DNA of 64,000 nt, from assembly GCA_963730395.1 (NCBI GenBank), contig CAVSSK010000012.1:193038-257037 (forward strand). Direction: 5' to 3'. Made by a program: the position numbers and the translations under genes. Below are positions 1-9,258 of this stretch, piece by piece (position 1 is the first letter of the stretch; each line of letters begins with the position of its first letter). This stretch comes from Bog-473 sp963730395 (GTDB lineage: Bacteria > Actinomycetota > Acidimicrobiia > Acidimicrobiales > RAAP-2). The notes beneath the pieces were generated by a model. That model had not been told where the DNA came from. It worked only from the letters and a program-made list of their open reading frames with translations, and ran no database searches.

Positions 1-472
1 GGTTCATCTCGGCCCGACGCCACGGGCCCGAGCGACCACCCGACTTCTCCCAGAGTGTCAGGTGCTCGACCTTCATGGTGCGATCGGAGGACTTGCACAT
101 GTCGTAGACGGTGAGGGCCGCGATGGCGCAGGCGGTCATCGCCTCCATCTCGACGCCGGTGCGGTCCACGGTCTCGACCTGGGCCTCCACCTCCACGTAG
201 TCATCCCCGATGGAGAAGTTGACCCCGATGGAGCCCACCAGGACGGGGTGGCACATCGGGATCAGCTCTGCTGTGCGCTTGGCTGCCTGGATCCCGGCAA
301 TCCTGGCGGCAGCCAGCACGTCGCCCTTGGTGATGGCGTTGTTGGCCACCTTTGTCGTCGTCTCGGGCAGCATCGATACCCGGCAGCGAGCCAGCGCACG
401 GCGGTGGGTGGGCTCGCGGGGTGTGACGTCGACCATGCGGGCACCGCCCAGCGGGTCGAGATTGGCCAGCAT
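1..472 (-). CDS. moaC: Cyclic pyranopterin monophosphate synthase MoaC (3' end cut by window edge)
   Basis: MoaC works with MoaA in the first step of molybdenum cofactor synthesis, forming cyclic pyranopterin monophosphate from the GTP-derived intermediate. The reverse strand reads MLANLDPLGGARMVDVTPRE at the start, then KRTAELIPMCHP (the conserved MCHP substrate-binding motif), then TGVEMEAMTACAIAALTVYD and a KSGGRSG tail. All are hallmark MoaC segments. About 157 codons are present against a usual length near 160, so only the last few residues should be missing. ATG at 472 is chosen; an in-frame GTG lies at 484. It is transcribed away from the FmdB-type gene to its right. Confidence 0.93.
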   Translation of the reverse strand, partial: MLANLDPLGGARMVDVTPREPTHRRALARCRVSMLPETTTKVANNAITKGDVLAAARIAGIQAAKRTAELIPMCHPVLVGSIGVNFSIGDDYVEVEAQVETVDRTGVEMEAMTACAIAALTVYDMCKSSDRTMKVEHLTLWEKSGGRSGPWRRAEMN

Positions 473-591
473 GCGGTCGGACACGAGTGAGGAGTCTACG
501 ACCTGGGACGACTGGGACCAGACGTCGCCACCCAGCCCCCGGAGGGTAGACTTGGCAGTCTCAGGCTTCGAGTGCCAAACGGAGGAATCCA

Positions 592-915
592 GTGCCGACC
601 TATGAATATGCATGCACGGCGTGCGGGCACCAACTCGAAGCCGTCCAGAAGTTCTCGGACGACCCGCTGACGGAATGTCCCGAGTGCGGAGGTGACCTGC
701 GCAAGGTCTACGCGCCGGTGGGCATCGTCCTGAAGGGGAGCGGCTTCTACAAGACCGACTCGAGGGCCGCTGCCGGCGGCAACGGCTCGGGCGCCAAGAA
801 GCCCGACGCCTCCAAGAGCGAGTCGTCAGGCTCCGACGCGACGACCAAGAAGGACACCCCGTCGGCGGGCGGAGACAGCAAGGACGCCAAGCCGGCCGCC
901 AACACGGCGACTTGA
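592..915 (+). CDS. FmdB-family zinc ribbon regulatory-type protein
   Basis: This 107-residue protein begins MPTYEYACTACGHQLEAVQ, the N-terminal zinc-ribbon signature of the FmdB/CxxC_CXXC_SSSS family. Two CxxC pairs are visible (CTAC near residue 8 and CPEC near residue 30), followed by GSGFYKTD. After about residue 55 the protein is a low-complexity tail rich in Ser, Lys, Asp and Ala, probably disordered. A GGAGGA ribosome site sits just before the GTG start. Family members are small putative regulators of unclear target; no partner can be named from this context. Confidence 0.9.
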   Translation: MPTYEYACTACGHQLEAVQKFSDDPLTECPECGGDLRKVYAPVGIVLKGSGFYKTDSRAAAGGNGSGAKKPDASKSESSGSDATTKKDTPSAGGDSKDAKPAANTAT

Positions 916-921
916 AGGGCG

Positions 922-2287
922 CTACTCGCCGCTGAGCGCCATGTCGGCGATCGCGAGGGTCTGGCCCGCCGCCAGACCGGGCAGCCAGCGCAGGTCGCCG
1001 CCGATCTCCACCACCGACTGGAGCATGCGCTGGAGCGTCGATGCGACGGTCACCTCTCGCACGGGCTCGCCGAGCGCCCCGCCCCGGATCGATCAACCCC
1101 TCCGCCCCCACCGAGAAGTCCCCGCTGACCGGGTTGACTCCCGAGTGGACACCCGTGACCGACTGGACGTAGAGGCCGTCCCCGACGGCCGCAACGATCT
1201 CGTCGTGCCCCTTGTCCCCGGGCGACAGCACGAGGGCACGGCAGCCCGCCGAGGGCGTCCCGGCGAAGCCACCCCGCACCGCCGATCCGGTGGACACCGT
1301 CCCGGCGCGGCGGGCCGAGACCGTGTCGTACACGAACCCGCGCAGCGTGCCCCCGGAGATCAGGACGTTGCGCCGGCAGGCCAGGCCCTCCCCGTCGTGT
1401 GACGCTGCACCGTAGGCCCGCGTGTCGGTAGGGTCGTCGACGAGGGTGACGCCTCCCATGGCGACGGTCTCGCCGATGCGCCCGGCGAAGAACGAGCGAC
1501 CCTTGACCACGGCCTCGCCCGAGAGCGCCGACGCGACGACTGCCAGCAGCGTCGAGACCACGCGGGGGTCGAACACCACCGTGCAGTGTCCCGAGTGAGT
1601 CTTCTGAGCGCCGAGCATCCGGGTAGAGCGGAGGACTGCGTCGTCCATGGCCTCGTCGGGAACGAGCTCGCCCGGTCCGCGGCCGACGCTGAACCCGGTC
1701 CCGGTCTGGGTCTCCGCCCCCTCCCCCGCGATGGCGTCGACGGAGAGGAACGCGTTGGTGCGCTGCCGGTGCGACGAGATGCCGGTCGTCGAGGCCAGCG
1801 CCACCTCGACCCGGCTGTCGGCATAGTCGGCCGAGGAGACCTGCCGGATCCGCGGATCGGCGGACCGGGTTGCCCGCTCGAGCTCGATCGCCAGCGCGAT
1901 CTTCTTCTCCATGGGCGTGGACGCCACGCCGTCGTCCCATAGGTCGAGGCTCGCGGCGGCCACGCCATCGGGTACGGCCAGGACCACGTCGGGGTCCGGG
2001 GTGGCGAAGCGGGCGTTGTCACGGGCGTCGGCCAGCGTGGCCGCGATCACCGTCGGGTCGAGCGAGCCCGCCCAGGCGAAGCCGACCTGGCTGCCCTCGC
2101 CACCGGCTCCCTCCACCACCACCCGGATCCCCACGCCGGACGAGTCGGCCGAGGTCAGCGACTCGACCTCGCCCTCGTAGGCTCGCACCTCGGTGTCGGT
2201 GCCCCGGGTGACGTAGACCTCGAGACCCTCGCCGTCGTGCGCCTGGGCCACGACCGAGGTCGCCAGCTCCTGCAGGTCGCGGGTCAT
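922..2287 (-). CDS. tldE: TldE/PmbA-family metalloprotease subunit, one frameshift near 1088
   Basis: TldE (PmbA) is the non-catalytic partner of TldD in a heterodimeric protease that trims modified peptides and unfolded substrates. The reverse strand from ATG 2287 gives MTRDLQELATSVVAQAHDGE and, toward the end, GVNPVSGDFSVGAEGL, typical PmbA sequence. Near 1088 the frame shifts by one base; in the next frame the gene continues GEPVREVTVASTLQRML to IADMALSGE and stops at 922. The uninterrupted homology on both sides makes an extra or missing base in the GC-rich tract the best explanation. Its ATG overlaps the tldD stop (ATGA), so the two are translationally coupled. Confidence 0.88.
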
Positions 2288-3681
2288 GCCGTCCCTCCGA
2301 GCGTCACGCCGGTGATGCGCAACGTGGCCTGGCCGCACCCGACCGGGACGCTCTGGCCGTCCTTGCCGCAGGTCCCGGGCGTCATGTCGAAGTCGGAGGC
2401 CACCGCATCGATGCGTCGCAGCACCTCGGGCCCGTTGCCGATGAGGTTGGCGTCGCGCAGCGGCTCGGTGACGCGGCCGTCCTCAATCAGGTACGCCTCC
2501 GTCGTTCCGAAGACGAAGTCGCCCGTCGCGGTGTTCACCTGTCCGCCACCGAGCTTCTTGACGTAGACGCCGGACGGTGTCTGCGCCACGATCTCATCGG
2601 GGTCCTCGACACCCGCCAGCAGGTAGGTGTTCGTCATGCGCACCATCGGGAGGTGCTGGTAGCTCTGGCGGCGACCGTTGCCCGACGACTTGCGACCCTC
2701 CTTGCGCGCCCGCAGCCAGTCCCACATGTAGTCGGTGAGGACCCCCTTCTCGATCAGCACGTTGCGGGCCGGTGGGCACCCCTCGTCGTCCACCCCGAAG
2801 TTGCCCCACTCGCCGAGCACCGTGCCGTCATCGACCAGCGTGACCAGCGGGCTGGCGACCAGCTGCCCGACGCGGCCGGTGTACACGGACGCATCCTTGA
2901 GGATGTGGTCCGCCTCGAGCCCGTGGCCGCACGCCTCGTGGAAGAGGATGCCGCCACTTCCCCCGGCCAGCACGATGGGCACTTCTCCCGAAGGCGCCGG
3001 GCGGGCCGACAGCTTGGCCAGCGCCCGGGCGGCCGCCCGGCTCGCGATGTCCTCCACCGGGTGGCGCTCGAAGATCTCGAAGCCTTCGGTGCGCGCCAGG
3101 GACTCGAAGCCCGTCTGCATCCCCGTGTCGCCGTTGGCCACGCACACGACGTTGAAGCGCGTGCGGATCTGGTCGTCACGGGCGAGCAGCCCGTCCGAGT
3201 TGGCGACGAGCACTCGGCGCCTGCTGTCCCCGCAGCCGACCTGCACCTGGGTGATCGCCCCCCCGGCGGCCCGGGCCGCGTCGTCGGCCCGCGTCAACAG
3301 GTCGAGCTTGCGAGCCTTGTCCACCGTCTCGGGTGGCGTGCGATCGCCCCGGTCGTGCACCGACGCCGGGCCGAGTGCCACCGTCCGCACCGCCGCGCCC
3401 CCCGCACGGGCCACCGCGGCCGCAGCGCGGGCGGCCGCCAGCAACCCCGTCTCGCTGAGGTCCGCCGTGTGGGCGAATCCGGTCGTCTCCCCGTCCACGA
3501 CGCGGATCCCCGCACCGCGCGACCTTCCCGAGGAGAGCTCTTCGACCTTGCGGTCGTCGAGCACGGCACTTGCCGTGGCGGTGTCTTCGGCGAACACCTC
3601 CGCCATGTCACCGCCCCCGACCAGAGCGGCGGACAGGACGCGTTCGAGCACGTCAGAGTCGATGAGGGTGGTGTCGGTCAC
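2284..3681 (-). CDS. tldD: TldD-family zinc metalloprotease
   Basis: TldD is the catalytic, zinc-binding half of the TldD/TldE protease. The product is about 465 residues, the usual length. The metal-binding HExxxH motif is seen as LFHEACGHGLEADH near residue 247, followed by GEWGNFGVDDEG, RQSYQHLPMVRMTNTY and the C-terminal motif GTCGKDGQSVPVGCGQ, all conserved in the family. GTG at 3681 is chosen because it begins MTDTTLIDSDVLERVL and leaves only a short gap to the divergent thioesterase gene. The stop overlaps the start of tldE. Confidence 0.94.
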   Translation of the reverse strand: MTDTTLIDSDVLERVLSAALVGGGDMAEVFAEDTATASAVLDDRKVEELSSGRSRGAGIRVVDGETTGFAHTADLSETGLLAAARAAAAVARAGGAAVRTVALGPASVHDRGDRTPPETVDKARKLDLLTRADDAARAAGGAITQVQVGCGDSRRRVLVANSDGLLARDDQIRTRFNVVCVANGDTGMQTGFESLARTEGFEIFERHPVEDIASRAAARALAKLSARPAPSGEVPIVLAGGSGGILFHEACGHGLEADHILKDASVYTGRVGQLVASPLVTLVDDGTVLGEWGNFGVDDEGCPPARNVLIEKGVLTDYMWDWLRARKEGRKSSGNGRRQSYQHLPMVRMTNTYLLAGVEDPDEIVAQTPSGVYVKKLGGGQVNTATGDFVFGTTEAYLIEDGRVTEPLRDANLIGNGPEVLRRIDAVASDFDMTPGTCGKDGQSVPVGCGQATLRITGVTLGGTA

Positions 3682-3699
3682 GGCGGTATCGTAATCGTC

Positions 3700-4140
3700 G
3701 TGCCCGTTGAGCCATCCGAGACAGCCACTGCTGCGGGGCATGGTCCGCACGCCGGCCTCAGCGCCCAGCTCGAGCTGACGGTCGGCCCCGAGGACACGGC
3801 GGAGCACTTCCGCTCGGGCGACGTGCCCGTCCTCGCCACACCCCGGCTGATCGCCCTGTGCGAGGAGGCGAGCTGCCGGGCCACCGACGGCCATCTCGGC
3901 GAGTCGCAGTCGAGCGTCGCCACCCGGGTGCAGTTCGACCACCTGGCGCCGGTGGCCATCGGGTCGGTGGTCCTGGCGGAAGCCACTCTCGTCAAGGTCG
4001 AGGGCCGGCGTCTCGTCTTCACCGTGTCCGCCGCCCGGCTCGAGGCCGCCGGCGGCGGCCTCGTCGGCGCGGGACGGGTGACCCGGGTCGTGGTCGACCG
4101 GTCTGCCTTCCTGGCCAAGGCGGGTTCGGACCAACCCTGA
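3700..4140 (+). CDS. FlK-like hot-dog thioesterase
   Basis: The 146-residue product resembles fluoroacetyl-CoA thioesterase FlK and its relatives: GLSAQLELTVGPEDTAEHF early, then VLATPRLIALCEEAS (the conserved active-site helix with Glu), a QSSVATRVQFDHLAP segment and VEGRRLVFTVSA in the strand region. Members hydrolyse acyl-CoA thioesters; the native substrate here is unknown and fluoroacetate should not be assumed. GTG 3700 is the best in-frame start, 18 bp from the divergent tldD start, so both genes probably share a compact divergent promoter. The MFS gene follows 17 bp after the stop. Confidence 0.82.
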   Translation: MPVEPSETATAAGHGPHAGLSAQLELTVGPEDTAEHFRSGDVPVLATPRLIALCEEASCRATDGHLGESQSSVATRVQFDHLAPVAIGSVVLAEATLVKVEGRRLVFTVSAARLEAAGGGLVGAGRVTRVVVDRSAFLAKAGSDQP

Positions 4141-4157
4141 GCGCGACCCCGCCCGCC

Positions 4158-5339
4158 GTGGAGGGGCTCCGGCTCCTTGCGGGAGCCGGGCCGGTTGTGG
4201 CGGCCTTCGCGACCTTCGGCCTCTTCTGGGGCAGCTGGGCCGTGATGCTCTTCGACGTCCAGCATGCGTTCTCGCTCAATGACGCCCAGCTCGGCCTGCT
4301 GCTGGCCGTCGCCATCGCGGTGGCCGGCGCGTCGAGCGCGGTCATGGCGCACCTCGCCGACCGGGTGGGTGCGCGCCGGCTCCTGTGGATCGCGCTCTTC
4401 GCCTGGGCGGTCCTGCTCTGCGTGCTCGCGCTGACCACGCAGCGGTGGGCCTTCGCCACGGTGCTCGTGCTGGTCGAGGTCGCCGGGGGCTCCATCGACA
4501 CAGCCATGAACGCCGAGGCGTCGCACCGCCTGGTCACCAAGCCCTCGGCCCTGGTGCGCCTCCACGCGCTGTTCAACGCCGGTGCGCTCACGGGTGCGGC
4601 CGCTGCCGCACTGGTCATCCACGCCGGGGTCTCGTGGCGCTGGGTCTGGCCGGCCATCGCGGTGGTCGCGCTGGCGGTGGGCGGGTGGGCCCTGGCGACC
4701 GATCCGGGCACCGCCCTGTCCGCCGTCCCAGAAGACGCAGCGCCGCAGGCCAGGGCCCACCCGCTGAGGCGGCTGCGCCGTGACGGCCTCCTGGTGCTGC
4801 TGGCCGTCTTTGCACTGGCGGAGGTCACCGAGGGTGGCGTCGACACCTGGGGCGTGCTCTTCCTGCGGAACCACCTCGCCACCGGTGTGCTGCTCGGCGC
4901 CGGGGCGTACGTGGTGGGCCAACTCGTGGCCGCCACCACCCGGGGCGCCGGCGGGACGCTGCTCGGGAAGCTGTCCACCCGGAGCGCCTTGATCGTGGGC
5001 GGCTGCGTCGCCGGCGGGGGCATCCTGCTCGAGTCCGTCTCGCCGGTCGCGGGCGTCGCCGCGCTGGGGCTGGCCCTCGGCGCTGGCGGTGCCTCGCTCT
5101 TCTGGCCCCTCGTGATGAGCACGGTCAGCCGGCTGGCCAGCCAGGTCGTCAGCGCCGTGGGCACCTTCACGGCGGCGGGCTATGTGGGCTGGGTGGCCGG
5201 GGCTCCCATCGTCGGTTGGGTCTCCCAGACCTTCGGGGCCGCCCGCGGTCTTCAGGTCCTGGCCCTGGCCTCCTTCGGCGTCGCCGGCTGCACCCTCCTC
5301 AGCCCGCAGCGCAAGGCCACGCACGATGGCAGCAGGTAG
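4158..5339 (+). CDS. Major facilitator superfamily transporter
   Basis: A 393-residue integral membrane protein with about twelve hydrophobic segments. The MFS motif between helices 2 and 3 is visible as HLADRVGARRLLW. Late segments include LLGAGAYVVGQLVAATTRG and AGYVGWVAGAPIVGWVSQ. GTG at 4158 gives a normal cytoplasmic N-terminus (MEGLRLLAGAGPVVAAF); the same frame is open further upstream but overlaps the thioesterase gene. The substrate cannot be deduced. Position between a thioesterase and dxs suggests possible co-transcription only. Confidence 0.85.
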   Translation: MEGLRLLAGAGPVVAAFATFGLFWGSWAVMLFDVQHAFSLNDAQLGLLLAVAIAVAGASSAVMAHLADRVGARRLLWIALFAWAVLLCVLALTTQRWAFATVLVLVEVAGGSIDTAMNAEASHRLVTKPSALVRLHALFNAGALTGAAAAALVIHAGVSWRWVWPAIAVVALAVGGWALATDPGTALSAVPEDAAPQARAHPLRRLRRDGLLVLLAVFALAEVTEGGVDTWGVLFLRNHLATGVLLGAGAYVVGQLVAATTRGAGGTLLGKLSTRSALIVGGCVAGGGILLESVSPVAGVAALGLALGAGGASLFWPLVMSTVSRLASQVVSAVGTFTAAGYVGWVAGAPIVGWVSQTFGAARGLQVLALASFGVAGCTLLSPQRKATHDGSR

Positions 5340-5354
5340 CCTGGAGCGACCGCC

Positions 5355-7358
5355 ATGATCCTGCACAGCATCGAGACGCCCGCCGACGTCAAGGGCCTGG
5401 CCCACGAGCAACTCGCCGAATTGTGCGAGGAGATCAGGGCATTCATCGTCGACACCGTGACCACCACGGGCGGCCACCTCGGCTCGAATCTGGGCGCCGT
5501 CGAGCTGACCCTGGCGCTGCACCGGGTGTTCGACTCACCGCGCGACGTCATTCTGTGGGACACCGGCCACCAGGCCTACGTGCACAAGCTGTTGACCGGC
5601 CGTCGCTTCGGCTTCAAGACCCTCAAGCAGGCCGGTGGCATGTCGGGCTACCCGAACCGAGCCGAGTCGGAGCACGACTGGATCGAGAACAGCCACGCCT
5701 CGACGGCGCTCTCCTACGCACACGGCATCGCCAGCGGGTTCTCGTTGCGCGGCATCGATGGCGAACGCCGGGTGGTCGCGGTCGTCGGGGACGGGGCGCT
5801 GACCGGCGGGATGGCCTACGAGGCACTCAACAACCTGGGTCACTCGCGACGCCGGGTGGTGATCGTGCTCAACGACAACGGCCGCTCCTACGCGCCCACG
5901 GTGTCGCAGCTCTCCCAGAGCCTGACGACGTTGCGGCTCAACCCGACCTACACCGCGGCACGCGAGCGCCTGCGCCTGCGCCTGCGCGAGCTCCCTGCCT
6001 TCGGTGAGCTGGCCTACACCGGCGTGCACTCGCTGACCAGCGCACTGCGCGAGATGGTCGCCCCGCACACCTTCTTCGAGGCGCTGGGCGTCCGCTATGC
6101 CGGTCCGATCGACGGCCATGACATCGAGCACATGGAGCAGGCGTTCACCCACGCCGCCGAATGGGACGGCCCCATCGTCGTCCACGTGCTCACGCAGAAA
6201 GGTCGCGGCTACGCACCGGCCGAGGAGGACGAGATCCAGCGCCTGCACGATGTCAAGGCGACGAAGCCGATCGCCCTGGAGAACGCGGTGGGCAGTTCGG
6301 CGGGGCTGGCCGTCGGCGGCTCCGCCGGCTCCGACAGTGGAGGGGTCACCTCGCCGGGCGCGGCGCCCGAAACCCAGGGAGGCGAAGAGTCACCCCAACG
6401 GGCTGCCACCTACACCGATGCCTTCTCGCGGGCGCTGCTGACCGCGGCGGAGGAGGACTCCCGCATCGTGGCGCTGACGGCCGCCATGCCGGGCCCGACG
6501 GGGCTGCTGGCCTTCCAGTCCCGGTTCCCCGACCGCTTCTTCGACGTCGGCATCGCCGAGCAGCACGAGGCGACCGCCGCCGCGGGCATGGCCATGGCGG
6601 GCCTGCGCCCCGTCGTCGCCGTCTATTCGACCTTCTGGAGCCGCGCCTTCGACCAGGCCAACCTCGACGTCGGCCTGCACGGCTGCCCCGTCGTCTTCGT
6701 CTTGGACCGGGCCGGCATCACAGGCGACGACGGCCCGAGCCACCACGGCATCCTCGACCTGGCCCTTGCGCTGTCCATCCCCGGCATGACGGTGTTCGCA
6801 CCGTCGGCCGCCGAGGAGATGGGGCCGATGCTGCAGGCCGCGCTCGAGCTCGCCGGGCCCTCCACCATCCGGTTCCCCAAGAGCGCGCCCAGGCACATCC
6901 CGGTCGAGGACGCCGGCAGTGGGCTCGAGGCGAAACGTCTGCGCGGCGGGGACGGATCCGTCTGCCTGCTGGGTGTGGGCAAGTCGGTCGGGGCCTGCCT
7001 CGATGCGGCGGACGAGCTGGCCCGCGAGGGGATCGAGACCACGGTCTGGGACGTGCGCGTGGTGTCGCCGCCCGACATCGCCATGCTCTCCGATGCCGCC
7101 CGCCATCAGCTCGTCGTCACCGTCGAGGACGGTGTGCGACACGGCGGTGCCGGCGCCTTCCTCATCGACGCCATGTCGGCGCAGGTCGAGTTCGCAGGCC
7201 TCCCACGCCCGTTGACCCGGGTTCTGGGCGTGCCGCGCCAGTTCCTGGCGCAGGGCAAGGCCGACGAAATCCTGGCCAGCCTGGGCCTCGACGGCGCCGG
7301 CATCGCGGAGAGCGTCCGCCGGGTCAAGCTCGAGGTCCCGGCCACCGAGGAGCGCTGA
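5355..7358 (+). CDS. dxs: 1-deoxy-D-xylulose-5-phosphate synthase
   Basis: DXS condenses pyruvate and glyceraldehyde 3-phosphate, the first step of the MEP isoprenoid pathway, using thiamine diphosphate. The 667-residue protein has TTGGHLGSNLGAVELTLALH near the N-terminus, the thiamine-diphosphate motif VVGDGALTGGMAYEALNN near residue 145, the transketolase pyrimidine domain (VGIAEQHEATAAAGMAMAG) and the C-terminal transketolase domain. A Gly/Ser-rich linker of about 40 residues (around residues 315-355) joins the first two domains and is longer than usual. It starts 15 bp after the MFS gene and probably shares its transcript. Confidence 0.96.
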   Translation: MILHSIETPADVKGLAHEQLAELCEEIRAFIVDTVTTTGGHLGSNLGAVELTLALHRVFDSPRDVILWDTGHQAYVHKLLTGRRFGFKTLKQAGGMSGYPNRAESEHDWIENSHASTALSYAHGIASGFSLRGIDGERRVVAVVGDGALTGGMAYEALNNLGHSRRRVVIVLNDNGRSYAPTVSQLSQSLTTLRLNPTYTAARERLRLRLRELPAFGELAYTGVHSLTSALREMVAPHTFFEALGVRYAGPIDGHDIEHMEQAFTHAAEWDGPIVVHVLTQKGRGYAPAEEDEIQRLHDVKATKPIALENAVGSSAGLAVGGSAGSDSGGVTSPGAAPETQGGEESPQRAATYTDAFSRALLTAAEEDSRIVALTAAMPGPTGLLAFQSRFPDRFFDVGIAEQHEATAAAGMAMAGLRPVVAVYSTFWSRAFDQANLDVGLHGCPVVFVLDRAGITGDDGPSHHGILDLALALSIPGMTVFAPSAAEEMGPMLQAALELAGPSTIRFPKSAPRHIPVEDAGSGLEAKRLRGGDGSVCLLGVGKSVGACLDAADELAREGIETTVWDVRVVSPPDIAMLSDAARHQLVVTVEDGVRHGGAGAFLIDAMSAQVEFAGLPRPLTRVLGVPRQFLAQGKADEILASLGLDGAGIAESVRRVKLEVPATEER

Positions 7359-7364
7359 CCCGGA

Positions 7365-8108
7365 CTACGCCAGATTGGCACCGCTCTGTCGTACGAAGTC
7401 GTTGACGGCGTAGTACGCCTCGATCGACTCGCCGGCGTCCCCCCAGAAGCCCTCCTGGATGTCGTGGGCCATCCGGCCCTGGCGGACGAAGTGGTTGTTC
7501 ACGTCGGTGATCTCCAGCTCGCCGCGGCCCGAGGGCACCAGGTCACCGATGATGTCGAACACGCCGGCCTCGTAGCAGTAGATGCCGGTCACGCAGTACT
7601 CGGACGCCGGGTGCTCGGGCTTCTCCTCGATGTGGGCCACGCGCCCGTCTGTCCCGAAGACCGGGACGCCGAGATGGCGCAGGTGCTCGGGCTCGTCCAC
7701 CTTCGACAGGAGTATGCGCGCGCCGGTCGGGTCCGCCCGGAAGGCGTCGACCATCGGTCGGATGGACCGCTCGACGATGTTGTCGGCCAGCATGACGAGC
7801 ACCGGGCCGCCCTCCGCGAAGTGCCCGGCGAGCCCGAGTGCCTCGGCGATGCCCCCCGCCTTCTCCTGGTAGGCGTACGAGAGCTGGTCGATCCCGTACT
7901 CGTGCCCGTTGCCGAGCAGCCGCAGGAACTCGCCCGCGTGCGTCCCGCCGGTGACGAGCATGATCTCGTCGATCCCACTCGACACCACGGCTTCGATCGC
8001 CCAGGCGATCATCGGCCGGTCGTAGATGGGAAGCAGGTGCTTGTTCGTGATGCGGGTCAACGGGTAGAGCCGCGATCCGGTGCCACCGGCCAGGATCACA
8101 CCCTTCAC
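7365..8108 (-). CDS. Sugar-1-phosphate nucleotidyltransferase (RmlA-like)
   Basis: The 247-residue product starts VKGVILAGGTGSRLYPLTRI, the nucleotide-binding signature of glucose-1-phosphate thymidylyltransferase-type enzymes. The sugar-phosphate lysine region reads HIEEKPEHPASEYCVTGIYC, and GDAGESIEAYYAVNDFVR resembles the family C-terminus. It activates a sugar 1-phosphate to an NDP-sugar for cell-surface glycan synthesis. It is shorter than classical RmlA (about 290 residues), so the exact sugar is uncertain. GTG at 8108 is the only start that gives the canonical N-terminus. It converges on dxs with a 6-bp gap. Confidence 0.88.
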   Translation of the reverse strand: MKGVILAGGTGSRLYPLTRITNKHLLPIYDRPMIAWAIEAVVSSGIDEIMLVTGGTHAGEFLRLLGNGHEYGIDQLSYAYQEKAGGIAEALGLAGHFAEGGPVLVMLADNIVERSIRPMVDAFRADPTGARILLSKVDEPEHLRHLGVPVFGTDGRVAHIEEKPEHPASEYCVTGIYCYEAGVFDIIGDLVPSGRGELEITDVNNHFVRQGRMAHDIQEGFWGDAGESIEAYYAVNDFVRQSGANLA

Positions 8109-8148
8109 GACCGGGCTCCCGCCGCGCGCACTGTTGGCATCCGAGCCG

Positions 8149-9258
8149 CTAGCCGAACGTGAGCACGCCGCGCGCCACGCGCCCGGCATGCATCTCGTCG
8201 ACCACCTCGCCGAAGCGGTCGAGGGGGCGGGTGAGCGACACCAGCTCGTCGAGCATGAGCAGCCCAGCCTGGTACAGGTCCACCATGAGCGGGATGTCGT
8301 GGTGGGGTCGGGCCGAGCCATAGCGGCAGCCGATCAGCCCTCGGTCGACGTAGGCCAGTGCGTTGACGTCTACGGACACCTCGGTCCCCCGGGGCGGGAT
8401 GCCGATGGCCACCGCCGTGCCGCCCCAGTCCAGGCAGTCGAGCGCGCTGCGCAGGACGGCGGGGTGGCCGACACAGTCGAAGGCCCAGGTCACTCCCCCG
8501 AGGGGGAAGAGGGCACCCGCGGCGGACTCCCGGTTGGCCGGGACGAGCTCGCGCACCGCCGCCGCGGCGTCACCGGTACTGGCGTCGACGAAATTCGTGG
8601 CACCGAACTGGCGCCCGAGCTCCTCCTTGCCGGCCACCGTGTCGACCGCGACGATTCTCGTCGCGCCGGCGATGCGCAGCCCCTGAATCACGTTGAGACC
8701 GACACCGCCAACGCCGAAGACGGCTGCAGTGTCGCCGGGCCGGACCTTGGCCCGGTTGAGCACGGCACCGACGCCGGTGAGGACGCCGCAGCCGATGAGG
8801 CAGGCCGACGACAACGGGACCTCCTTGGGGATGCGCACCGCCTGCACCTCGCTGACGACGGTCAGCTCCGAGAACACCGACGCGGCGGCGAAGTTGGACG
8901 CCGGCTCACCCTTGAAGGTGAACGGCGTCGAGATGTTCCCGAGCGAGCTCTTGCACATCGTCGGGTGGCCGGTGCTGCAGGCCCGGCAGGCGCCACAGCT
9001 GGCCAGCGTCGCGATCACGACATGGTCGCCCGGCTTCACGGAGCGCACGGAGTCGCCCACTGCCTCGACGATGCCGGCCCCCTCGTGGCCGAGCACGGCC
9101 GGCGCGGGAAACGGGATCGTCCCGTCGATGACCGACAGGTCGGAATGACACACGCCGGCGGCCTCTATGCGGACCTGTACCTCGTTGGGGCCGGGTCCCC
9201 GCACCTCGAGGGCGTCGGTGACCTCGACCCCCTCTCCGGTGTAGACGATGCCTCGCAC
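8149..9258 (-). CDS. Zinc-dependent alcohol dehydrogenase (class III-like MDR)
   Basis: A 369-residue medium-chain dehydrogenase. The catalytic-zinc region reads GVCHSDLSVIDG and LGHEGAGIVEAVG. The structural zinc loop is complete (CGACRACSTGHPTMC, spacing C-x2-C-x2-C-x7-C). The Rossmann motif is GVGGVGLNVIQG followed by an acidic residue, consistent with NAD. The GTG start directly follows the TAA of the acyl-CoA ligase gene, so it is the last gene of the acyl-CoA/steroid-type operon. It probably oxidises an alcohol intermediate of that pathway; this is inferred only from position. Confidence 0.92.
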   Translation of the reverse strand: MRGIVYTGEGVEVTDALEVRGPGPNEVQVRIEAAGVCHSDLSVIDGTIPFPAPAVLGHEGAGIVEAVGDSVRSVKPGDHVVIATLASCGACRACSTGHPTMCKSSLGNISTPFTFKGEPASNFAAASVFSELTVVSEVQAVRIPKEVPLSSACLIGCGVLTGVGAVLNRAKVRPGDTAAVFGVGGVGLNVIQGLRIAGATRIVAVDTVAGKEELGRQFGATNFVDASTGDAAAAVRELVPANRESAAGALFPLGGVTWAFDCVGHPAVLRSALDCLDWGGTAVAIGIPPRGTEVSVDVNALAYVDRGLIGCRYGSARPHHDIPLMVDLYQAGLLMLDELVSLTRPLDRFGEVVDEMHAGRVARGVLTFG